A DNA stretch of 64,000 nucleotides, taken from the NCBI RefSeq assembly GCF_009870125.1, contig NC_046683.1, forward strand, positions 37,773,869 through 37,837,868, read 5' to 3'. The notes beneath the pieces were generated by a model. That model searched no databases and was not told the origin of the DNA. It saw only the letters and a program-made list of their open reading frames with translations. How positions within the stretch are numbered: position 1 is the first letter of the stretch; each line of letters opens with the position of its first letter. Of this stretch, positions 1 through 11,200 are shown piece after piece. This stretch comes from Drosophila pseudoobscura (Eukaryota > Arthropoda > Insecta > Diptera > Drosophilidae). The position numbers and the translations under genes were made by a program.

Positions 1-2483
1 GGCTCCACACACACGCAGAAAAACGCAATGCTGGTGATTGGCCGGTTCGCAACGCGAATGGAGGGCGAGCGCCACTACGCGTGGAAATTGGCCTTCTACA
101 TAGACTCGCAGGATTCAGGGGTGCGAGCGCAGGCTCTGCATGCTCTGCTAACACTGGGCGAGCGGGGATCCAACCTGCCGGCGGTGCTCTACAAGCGGGC
201 CGTAGATGCAATGAAAGACGACTACGAGTGCGTGCGAAAGGAAGCCCTGCGACTGGTGTACATGCTGGGCAACCGTCATCCCGACTTCATTATTGCCTCG
301 GAGCGCCAGCAGGAAGACATCCGAATGATTGATGCCGCGTTCAGCAAAGTGTGCGAAGCACTGTGTGATCTCTCGCTGCAGATTCGTGTCTTGGCTGCCG
401 AGCTTTTGGGCGGTATGACCCACGTCAGTCGAGAGTTTCTCCATCAGACGCTTGACAAGAAGTTAATGAGCAATTTGCGCAGAAAGCGCACGGCCCACGA
501 GCGCGGGGCGCGTTTGGTGGCCAGCGGCGAGTGGTCGTCGGGCAAGCGGTGGGCGGACGATGCTCCACAGGAGCACCTAGATGCCAGGAGCATATCGATT
601 ATCGCCAGTGGGGCCTGCGGGGCCCTTATCCACGGTCTAGAGGATGAGTTTTTGGAGGTGAGAACGGCTGCTGTCACCTCCATGTGCAAGCTGGCACTGT
701 CGCGGCCGGACTTTGCTCTGACCAGCCTGGACTTCCTGGTGGACATGTTCAACGACGAGATTGAGGATGTCCGGCTGAAGGCCATATACAGTCTGACAGC
801 CATCGCTCGACATATAGTTCTGCGGGAGGATCAGCTGGAGACCATGCTGAGCTCGCTGGAAGACTACTCGGTGGACGTGAGGGAAGGCCTGCATCTGATG
901 CTGGGCGCATGCCGGGTCTCGACACAAACGTGCCTGCTGATGGTGGTCCAAAAGCTGCTCGATGTGTTGGCCAAGTATCCGCAAGATCGTCATTCCACCT
1001 ACGCCTGCATGCGGAAGATTGGACAGAAGCATCCGCACCTTGTCATGGCTGTGGCCGTTCACCTTCTCTACGTGCATCCGTTCTTCGAGACCCCCGAGCG
1101 GGATGTGGAGGATCCCACCTACCTCTGCGTACTTATTCTTGTCTTCAATGCAGCCGAGCATCTGATGCCAATCATCAGCCTCCTGCCGACGGCCACACAC
1201 CGCCACTATGCGTATTTAAGGGACAGCATGCCAAAACTGGTCCCCCAGCTGCCCATCGAGGGTGCTTCCTCCTCGTGCACAAAACATCGGATCGATGATG
1301 CGGTCAAGAAGGCTGGAAGCTCCGCTGGATACCTCAAAATGATTCTCAGCCACATCGACGAGATCGTGACCATGCCCGACGGTCGCGTGGAATTACTTAA
1401 AACCGCCCAGTCCAATCTTCAAGTAAGTTAAGCTATGAATCCTTGAATGAAACCGAAACCATTAGAATATGTTCATTCTCTGCGTATTCTCTCCAGCGCC
1501 TTGGGGACATCGACTCGGGACTGTATGGGACGTCAAACTTTCTGGAAACTTTCCTGTCCGCTCAGATTCAAATTGAGCAGATGCAGCGTTGCGCTAGAGC
1601 GCACAGAAGTCGTGTCCCACTGAAGGAATCGCTGGCCGCCCTCGTCACCAAGTGTCTCAAGCTGCAGCACACGTTTTCGGGTCTTAGCTACTGGGACATT
1701 CTACAGGTAAAGCAGTTGCGGCTGCGTGCCAGTGCCCTGCATCTGGTCCTTGTGGTGAAGGATCGCTCGCAAAGCGCCCTTGGTCCCTGCCAGATGCTGC
1801 TCCAGACTGCAGGGGACATCAGTGAGTACATAAAGGCCAACACGAAGGATGAAGAGCAGCCGCTGCTCCCAATCCCAACCATTGTGGCTATCGGGGGAGA
1901 GGAAGAGAAGTCCATAAAATCATCGGCCAACAACGTCCAGCCGGATAGTTTCACACGTCAGCTACTGTCCAAACTAGACGCTATCACGGATCCCAAGCCA
2001 GGCCGAGTCTTCCGCGAGATTCTGCCCCTGGTGCAGAATGCCCCGCCATTAGCTCTGCCGCCTGCCAATGAAAAGATCAGACGCTGTATGGCCAGCATAA
2101 TCGAGCCGTGCCCGCTGCAGTCCCAGGACAATGTAATCAAGGTGACTGCTGGTCTGATTGCAGCCGTTCCGTTTGTGGCTGAGATTGACAACTTGCAAGA
2201 GTCGCAGAAGGCGGACATGCGAATCAAGATCAAGTACCCCGATCAGCACATGCACACAGTGGTGCCCAAAATGACGGACTTCAAGCCCATCATGACTGAG
2301 CAGGGCGAGCACGAAACGAATGTGCGTCTAAGGACGACGATCCTCTTGTCTCACAGCGTCTGGACAGAGGCGTCGCTCGTGGAGATTCAGCTGTGCCTGG
2401 CTGTGCGGCCGGGCAGTGAGCTAGAGCTTTGCAAGCCAGCGAAGGTCTTATTTGCTCCAAAGCCAGTGCGGCGAGGAATTTAG
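1..2483 (+). CDS. IntS4: Integrator complex subunit 4, 3' part (5' end outside window)
   Basis: IntS4 is the HEAT-repeat scaffold that joins the IntS9-IntS11 endonuclease module of the nuclear Integrator complex, which cleaves snRNA 3' ends and attenuates paused transcripts. The frame is open from base 1, so the N-terminal part (perhaps 200 residues) is missing. About 802 residues are visible in two exons, 1-1422 and 1497-2483. The 74-base intron has donor CAA|GTAAGT and acceptor CTCCAG, in phase 0. Family-diagnostic stretches are TLDKKLMSNLRRKRTAHER (about 445-500), SGACGALIHGLEDEF (about 607-651) and the DFLVDMFNDEIEDVRL helix pair (about 730-780). The C-terminal half is the more diverged beta-rich part. 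The ATG at 28 lies inside the conserved repeat region and is unlikely to be the true start. ATTAAA at 2611 is a possible poly(A) signal. Family assignment is very secure. Confidence 0.95.
1423..1496 (+). other. IntS4: IntS4 intron
   Basis: This is a 74-base GT-AG intron with donor GTAAGT and acceptor TATTCTCTCCAG. It contains an in-frame stop shortly after the donor, so reading through it truncates the protein. Splicing joins ...SNLQ to RLGDIDSGLYG in phase 0. Confidence 0.9.
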
Positions 2484-3242
2484 CGGGAAGAGATCAATTA
2501 TACTAAAGAATCTGTAAAGTCAAGAAGGAAGCAGTACGGAAAGCAGACAAAGCAACGAAGCTGCTCATGGATAAACTAGTTATTAGAGATGTAACATTGT
2601 AAATTATCCAATTAAATAACAATATTATTTTCCTCTATGCCACCTTACAGTCTGTCATGCATAATTTTGGCCACATGCGGAAGCATTCATGCAACACCAG
2701 AGTCGATTTAGCCGCATCATCCTGTTTCTATGCAGTTTTCTCTGTTTTTCGGCTATTTTCGGAACAAAACTTGTTTATATAGATTTATTAGCTTATTATT
2801 AGTTCTGAGCGCCGATATGCGATTTTTAAACTTTTGGAAATTGGGTTTCCTCGCTATCGATACGACTGTTTATATAATGCAAAGACCTCCCAGTGCAGAC
2901 AGAGAAACTATCGCAATAGCTAAACTTACGCAATCATAATGGAGTGGCGAAAGTGATTTATCAATCGAAGAAAAATCCATCGCTGCGAACTACCATTTTT
3001 TAATCAAATATTTTACTTAAAAAGGGGCCAGAAAACTGAAGAAGATACAAATAATAACCATGAATGATGCTAGAACATGCATAGAAGAAATTCGAACCAT
3101 TAGTCTCAACGATAGACAAATCATTTTCAGCTCAAGCTTTTTGCTTTGACCAGATTTTAAAAATCTAGGCAAATAGGATTCTTTTCCAGAAAAGCTCTGA
3201 TTCATTTTTGAAAATTTCACAAAGGAAACTTTTTCCTCGGGG

Positions 3243-3368
3243 AAATGAAAATGTAAGCGCCTAAATATACAACAAACCGATTCTTAATTGCAACAAGAAA
3301 AAAAATAGATGACTTATTGATGCATTAACATAAATTTGACACCATAACCAGAGTAATTTAGATTGTGC
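3243..3368 (+). repeat. Dispersed AT-rich repeat, copy 1
   Basis: This stretch resembles 37739-37866 in the same orientation. Both share a core reading TTATTGATGCATTAACATA, followed in both by ACCAGAGTAA, with similar A-rich sequence before it (CTTAATTGCAA). Each copy lies a few hundred bases before an ATCGAT-rich promoter-like segment. The family is not recognised. Confidence 0.65.
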
Positions 3369-3629
3369 CCATCCAAAATTTGGTTCTTAAATCAATCGTC
3401 CGGGCAGCAACACTTTGCGTTTTCGTGCAGGTGACGCAGCCTGATTCGGCTATAGATACATCGTATCGGATCAGGTGTTACTCATGTGAGATGTGACACG
3501 AGAAAATGTGATACAAATTTGATACAAACGGAAGCACCTAAAAACAAAAACGAAATTTTTTGGCTGAAAGCGCAAATGGAATAGTAAGTGCCTGAGTATG
3601 CGACTAGTATTCTTAAAACTTCCACCACT

Positions 3630-3665
3630 ATTATCGATAGTCGATGAGGCAATCGATAGATATTA
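3630..3665. promoter_or_regulatory. DRE/BEAF-like TATCGATA sites upstream of Ubr1
   Basis: A perfect TATCGATA palindrome is followed within about 25 bases by AATCGATAGATAT. TATCGATA is the DREF response element and overlaps the BEAF-32 CGATA motif, both typical of Drosophila housekeeping promoters. Assigning the site to Ubr1, whose ATG is 1.6 kb downstream, is inference. Confidence 0.5.
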
Positions 3666-5228
3666 CAGCTCTGGCGTGAAAAGCAAAGCGAAAAACTGAA
3701 AGCGAAATTGAGTTTGAGGGAGTCACTGTGCATGGCACATTTTAAAACTGCAGCAGTTTTCGCGTTGTCTGCTTATGTGCGAAGTTTAATAAAAGTAAAC
3801 AGAAAGTCATAGTTGATAGATTTATAGAAATCGAAACGTAGTACGGTATGTGCCCATTTGTGTGTGATGTGTTGCTTAATTCTCTTTCGTCAGCTGCCCG
3901 ATTGCCTCTTTATCACACACATGAATTTACCATATGTACGTGCCTGTGTGTGTGTGTGTGTAGGAAACTCGCTTTGCGATCAGGTTCGGGAACCCCAACC
4001 CTGCGCGATGCTATAGTGACAAAAAAATGCGAGTGAGCTGAGAGTTAACTACAAAAAAACGCAACAAAACAAAAGATCACTAAAAAAATGATTAATATAA
4101 ATATATACGAAATAATATACATATAAGGAGGACCCCTCGTATGTTTTGTCTCTTTTTTTGTTGTTTTTTTTTTTTGTCATGCGCGCTCACTCGTCCACAC
4201 TCTCGTTCTCTGTCGCTCTCACACTTACATTACGGTTCGTGGCAATAGCTCGCGTGCGTTTTGGTTTTGTTTTGCTGCCAAAACTAATGCAAAAACAACA
4301 AAAAATTGGATACAGAAGAGACGAAAAAGTCTGCCAAGCAACAGTTGCAAACTGCGACTTGCATATTCCTGTTGTACACGAAGACGCGACGAAAAGCGTA
4401 GAACTGAACGGGACGGAACAGAAAATTCTTCCTCCAAGCACAGCGGCAGTAGGCGAGGCTAGGGAAGGCAAGGTGAGACGACGTGTTGCCTTCATTTTTG
4501 CAAGCACGCATTGTTTTCCTCACAAAAAATCCAAATTCGTAATCCCAACAACACTTCGCTCACCTCTTGCTTCCTTATCTCAGGTGTACGAGAGTAAACA
4601 ACAATTGTTATACTCGTACACACATATATACAACATAAAACTGCGTCGAAGTGTGCCTGTGCCTAGTGTGTTCTGTACGGATATTAATTCAAACTAAATC
4701 CTTAGGGCAACTACAAAAGTGACTGACAAAAATAAGTGAAACGTGAATCGGAATCGTTGCGTGAAAATTCGCTGTAAATTCAAAATGTGTTTTATTTTCT
4801 CGTTTCCGTTCAGCTTTTGATAATTAAATTTTCAAGTAACCACGAGAACGATAGTGCTCCTCATTGCGGAAAGAGTCACAGAAGCACCTCCGCTAACCCT
4901 CGATTCAAATTGGTACAAATGCAGCCCCGATAACCACGACGACAAACGGTTGCAATAACGGCGTTAGGTGCGAAGGACAAGGCACCCGCCACCCACGCTT
5001 AAATCACAGCTGAGAGCCAGAAAGAGACAGCAAGTCGCCCTCGAGAAGAGAAGAGAAGCAAGAATCGAAAAAGCTCTGAAAGCACACCAACACAACACCA
5101 AAAGCATTAAAACTGCAGCAGAGCGACCCTATCCCACACATCACACTCACACCAGCGCCACGAGCATCGAACACTGCATCGGGCATTGAGCATAGGGAGG
5201 GACACACACTGACACTGGGAGGAAGAAG

Positions 5229-8200
5229 ATGGATCTTTTCGATATGGACGACGTTGTAGTGGGCCCCCCGGACGAGTGCAGCACCCCGCTGAAGGAGTGG
5301 CGGCTGAAACTCCAGGCTGGCACACTGACACGCAACGACTTCATCGAGTTCTTCAAGAAGGAGTCGCCCAAATACTTTGACTACCAGAACGAGCTGGACA
5401 CAGGTGAGAGGCACTGCTGCTCGCTCTTGGGTTTCATTTTATTTCTTAAGCTATTGCCGTTTGAGCAAACGATTCGGTATTGCGCCTACTGCGTCTACCC
5501 TCCGTTCCTGCCGCTCCTCCCTCCCACTGTTTATCTGTTGTTATTATTATATTTGGGGTGTTGTTCACAAAGCTTTAGAGCGAACAGCAAAGCTGGAACT
5601 TCGATTGACTTGACATATGAAACCGCTCGTATACCCCCTCGTGCAGGGGTAAACTGTTGGGAGCAGCTCCAAGGATCCAAGATAACCATGATAGGACCTT
5701 GCCGCTTTATACTTTCTCAATTTCGCATAGAGATCGTCGTAGGCAACCGAGCAGAACAGAAATCGTATATGTTAAGATGACACTGTTGTGAGGACAGACT
5801 TTGGGCCACGGTTGTTGTGACGACAATGACTGATAAAACAGAATGTGAAATATGTTTATTTGTATTTGAATTCAATTCGGTTTATTCAACTTGCTTTTAC
5901 CTGGCCCTTGTCCAGATCAGACCCAGTCCTCTGACGTGTCCCCAGTCTTTTCCAGCTTTCTTCAGACTTACGGATGGATTTTGAATTCGTGAGTTTGTCT
6001 CTTTGTGGAGCCAATAAACGGCTGATACAATTAGACATACAGACTTTCTTGTGTGAATGCATTCGTGTGTCGAGTATATACATACATATATTCATGTAAG
6101 TACATATATGTATTTATATGTGTATGTGTATGATGATACTTGTCATTCGTGTTAATACATTCTCCTTAAACAAATCTTTTCTGTTTCTGCTTAATTTTGT
6201 TCCCATTTGAGTACTTGGGTATTTGGTTGGGGTGCCTTAAACTTCTCATTCTCCTTTCCTCTCGGCGCGATTAGCTGATTAACACATGCTATCGCTGGCA
6301 TGTCGCCGGAAGGACATGTCTTTGTGTGGGGAGGGGCTGAGCTTTTTGTTTGCTTTTCCCAAGGAGTGTGAAATATGGCATGGACAATTCCGCCTCAGCT
6401 CTGATCTTTACCGTTCAGTTCCGTTCCGTTCATTTCCGTGCTGATCGATTCTCCTCTGTGCTGCTCTGTTCTAGGCCCTCGCCCGTCCGTTGCGTTCTTT
6501 GTTCCACTCTATTACGCCTCAGCAGCACACTGTTGCACACGTAGTTATGTACATATGTAGGTGTTTTACAGTGGAACGTTTTGCATGCACATATTCGTCA
6601 GTAAATAGAAGAATCACCTATAGATACATAGCAAAAAACAGTACATACATATGTATGTAGGTATATGCATGTACATATGTACGAACTATGTATGTGCATA
6701 CATACTATGTGCACTGCAGACTTTGTTGTATTTATTATTTTCGTTGATAGCACGAGAATCGTTGTGACGTCAGATTCTCAGATGCGTTGTCGATTGTGGA
6801 AGAGTGTGTGAAAGAGAGGGAAGAGAAAGAGAGTGAGAGCGTGGAAGGCGTTGCCTAGCCACTGCAATTTCATTTGTTCCGTCTGGCTATAATAGTGCTC
6901 CGATCCGATCCAGATTCGGCAAATTGTGCATGCCGCAGCTTTCGTCCTTCGTGGGGGGCGGAAGGGGACGGTTCAGTGTGATATTACAGGAGTCTGGACT
7001 CAAAATTAAGTTGCTCTAGCTCTTATAGTCTCTGAGAACTAGCCGTCAAACAAGACGGACGGACGGATGGAAGTTCTGGGAAGTTACACACATCCCCATT
7101 CACTTTCACCACAAATCGAATATACCCTTGTACTCTTCGAGTACCAGGTATTAAAAAAGCTAACGGGAACCGCTGTCGCTCTTACATACGATTCCCTCGC
7201 TCGCGCTCTCTTCTTCTGGCTCCTACTTCTACTCTCTTACTCTCATTGGATAGTATCTATCTATCTGTCTCGCTTTGAACGATGCAGGCAGAGTTCATAC
7301 CTGCATGCGTACATATGTACATATGTATGTGTTGCATATGAAGGCGCGACCTTGAACTGTATTTGTGTTTGTTGTATTTGACGATTTGTGGTTTTCATTT
7401 CAATTCGAAAACTCGTTTCGATGGAAGGTTTCTCTTCGCCTCCAATCTCCAGTTCTCTTGCGGTCGCAACATCATCGTCATCATCACGATCATGATTGTC
7501 ATAATATCTTTCTTTATGCTGTTTAACCTGCTCTACAAAATATTTGAGATATTTTACACAGACCGATGATGATTGAGTTACTCATATGTATGTTCATATG
7601 AACATACGAATGCATGTACATATATGCACGTATGTTGTACTAATGCAAGTAATACTACACCGCTAAACAATGACTAAATGCGTTTAACCAAGATCCCACA
7701 TCCCATCCCCACCTTCACCCTAACTGAAGTAGTGTGTTTTCCACTCACTTTGGCACTCACGGGGTCTCTTCCGTCTCTATCCCCCGAGTAAGCCCGAATT
7801 ATTTTACTTTGAATCACCAAAGTAGTCTCCATGCTGTCTAGAACTGAAATTAATCCTAGAGTGGGGCTAATGATTGAATATTGTGATGCACGTATGTATG
7901 TATGAGCATGTGTATACATATGTATACCCTCTATTCGAAGTCTACTCCACACAAGCGGCTACTGGAGCATTCGTGAAGGAGGAATGCGTTTTTGCCTGGT
8001 ATCCGCGCGTAACAGCCTTCTGCTGGTTTCACATGGGACGCTTGATGGTGCAGCATACAGAGGTTGATGGATGTGTTGTCTTATCAATTGGAGCGATTTG
8101 TTGCAGAACATGTCAGCCATATGTATGTACATATGTATGTTCTTACTTCCCTACGTTATCATAGCTATACCCGATACTCGACAGAGTTTAGGGATATACA

Positions 8201-11200
8201 TATACTCCTTATTCCCGCCTCCTACTTCCTGCTTGTAGTGTAGTGTCCACCTAAAGAAGGCATCGACGTTGAATGTCTTGGGTCACCGAACGAATTCATT
8301 TGCCAGCATAGTACCCACCCACAGCATTTATGTTCTCGTAACCTTGTCAACTATTTCATGCCTCTCCGTTGCTCCGTTTTCTTATTATTTTTAGTAAAAT
8401 GCATGTTCAAAGAAGCCCTGGCCAAGGAGGAGATAATCGATGTTCTGGTCGAGTTCATGCTTGGCGATAACCCAAAATCGGCGCTGGAGAAGCTGCGGCT
8501 CGAGGGCAACACCGCTACCGTCTGCGGCAAGGTGTTCAAAAATGGGGAGCCCACTTACAGTTGCCGGGAGTGTGGCATGGATCCCACCTGTGTGCTGTGC
8601 GTAAACTGCTTTAAGCGGTCGGCGCATCGCTTCCACAAGTACAAAATGTCCACCTCCGGCGGCGGTGGCTGCTGCGATTGTGGGGACAATGAGGCCTGGA
8701 AGAAGGATCACTATTGTCATCTGCATTTGGTGAGTAAAACGAGAGTGCTTCCTAACATGCTACCCCTTACTTTACCGTCCGAATCCGTTTCCGTATCTGT
8801 TGCAGGATAATCGAAAGAATCCGCTCGAGAGCAAGATCATCGGTGGGGCCGTTTTGGAGCGCAGCGAGATCTGCTTCAGTGCCATACTGGCGTTTTGTGT
8901 CAACTATCTGGAGATCGAGCCGAATGCCAGTCTGAAGTGCCTCGATGGGGAGGGCCTGGAGCTGGATGGGGCGCACTTTTGCACGGTGCTGTACAACGAC
9001 GAGTCACACACGTTTGACCAGGTCATCCAGACGCTGACAAAGATCGCCAAGTGCCGCCACAAGGAGGCCATGGAGATAGTGGCGGCCATAGACCGCGAGG
9101 GCAGGGCCGTTGTCAAGTGCGACACTTTCAAGGCGTGCAACGAGCTGAAGACGGCCATAGAGAACCAGATGATACCACCGAGCGGTCTCCTTACCAATCT
9201 CCGCAACAACCAGTCGCTGCGAACCTCCGTGCTGCACATCAACTCGGTGGCCTGCCAGCAGTTCGCCCTCCAGCTGCTTAGCTGGTTCCAGGAGTTCCTT
9301 GTCCGCCACTACCTCTTCCGCAAGACCTTCTCCGAGCTGGTGCAGCAGAAGCAGGAGTCCTTCTGCATCCGCCACATCCTCGAGTACGACGTGAAGCTGT
9401 GGAAGACCGCTCGCACCTGCTGGCACCGCCTCCTCATCTCGGGCATGCTCATGGAGTACGAGAACAAGATGGTGCTGGCCCAAGAGTTCTCACGCCGCTA
9501 CGCGACAATGGTGGAAGACTTCATCAACGATGACCACGACCACGCCTTCTCGATAGTCTCTCTCAGTGTGCAGCTCTTCACCGTCCCCAGCATTGCCCAT
9601 CGCCTGATCGCCAAAGAGGGCATATTCGACAAGCTGCTGCACACGTTCTACTACGTGGCCATCGAGAAATTCATCCTCAATCGCACCCTCCACTTCAGCA
9701 AGAACATTGCCAGCCTCACCTTCTTCAAGCGAGCCAACTATATTCTGTACGACCTGCGCTATCTGCTCAGCCTCAAGCCAGACGTCCTGAGCAATGAGCT
9801 GCGCACTGGATTTCTAGAGGGCTGCAAGGCTCTGATGCGAGTCCTAAATGTGATGCAAGGCATGGAGTCGATTACCCGCCAGACGGGACAGCACATGGAC
9901 TACGAGCCGGAGTGGGAGTGCGCCTTCAATCTGCACATAAAGCTGGCCACGACCATTTCGCAGGTGATCGAGTGGGCATCCACCGACAAGACGCTGCTGC
10001 ACAAACTCTACAAGATGACGGTGCGGGCTCTGGTGAGCAACAACTTTATTGTCGGAGGCGAGGAGGCGGAGGCCAAGAGTGTGGCTGGACATGTGGCCAA
10101 CTGCCTCATATACGATGTCTCGGTGCGGCCGGTGTCCATTCATCTGCCATTGACTCGCTTTTATGCCGGGATCTACCTGCATCTGGGGACACACGACCTA
10201 AGCTACGACTGCCTGGTGGCCGAAACCGAGGCGCTGAACATCAAGATGACGCCGCGCGAGATCATAGAGCCGGTGCTGTGCACCCATGCGATGATTGCCC
10301 AGGTGGCCGCCGGAATGTGGCGCCGCAACGGCTACTCTCTGCTCCACCAGCTGTACTTCTACAAAAATGTGCGCTGCCGCGTCGAGATGCTGGACAGGGA
10401 CATTGTCTGCCTGCAGATTGGTGCCTCTCTTATGGAGAGCAACGAGTTCCTCATCCATGCCCTGAACAAGTTCAATCTGATCGGATGGGCCCAGTCCAAC
10501 TACGAATCGAAGCTGGCCGAGTCCCCCCTCGACGATGAGTTCATGCGCCAGCTGTCAATGATCGACGAGTTCCTCGAGCTGCTCATCGTCATCATCGGGG
10601 AGCGCTGGATGCCCGGAGTATCGCTCGTGACCGAGGAAGATCGCCTGCGCAAGGAGATCATCCAGCTGCTGTGCATCAAATCCTACTCCCATTCGGAGCT
10701 GAGTCGCGCCCTGCCTGACACCACCGGCGGCAACAGTGACAGTGTCTTCGAGGACGTCATCAACACGGTGGCCACGTTCAAGAAGCCCGTGGGTGCCGAT
10801 CGGAAGGGCGTCTACGTTCTGAAGGAGTCGCTGTTCGAAGAATTCAACGTGTACTTCTATCACTACACCAAGGAGGATAAATCAAAGGCCGAGGAGCTGC
10901 AGCGAGAGCGTCGCAAGGCCAAAAAGGAACTGGTCTGCTGTCCGCCCCCCATGCTGCCGCAGTTGACTCCAGCGTTCACGTGAGTCCGCTTGAGGATACT
11001 CGTATGGAGGATTCTGTTGCTAATGCTAATGCCAATTTTCGCTTGCTACCATTACAGGTCCATGGCCAACATATTGCAGTGCAATGTGTTCCTCAGCATC
11101 TGCACTTTGACTATGGATCGGGCTCTGGACATTCGCAGTCGCTCCTTCTCGGAATCCCATGTGCAGAAGGTATGTAGTTTCCTGCTCTGTTCTTTCTGCT

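Larger units (their letters stand above)
2484..5228 (+). other. IntS4-Ubr1 intergenic region with Ubr1 promoter and 5' UTR
   Basis: No conserved coding exon is visible. The left part is the IntS4 3' end. AT-rich sequence at 2700-3400 includes one copy of a dispersed repeat shared with 37.7-37.9 kb. Around 3630-3665 there is a perfect TATCGATA (DRE/BEAF-type) and a second ATCGATAG, which suit a housekeeping promoter for Ubr1. From about 3750 to 5228 the sequence has the A-rich, stop-filled look of a 5' UTR, and several reading frames here show no protein-like composition. The real transcription start cannot be fixed from sequence. Confidence 0.55.

Noticed and set aside
4146..4697. 183-codon open frame upstream of Ubr1
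   Set aside because: No conserved motif, A-rich composition, and a position in the likely 5' UTR or promoter of Ubr1.
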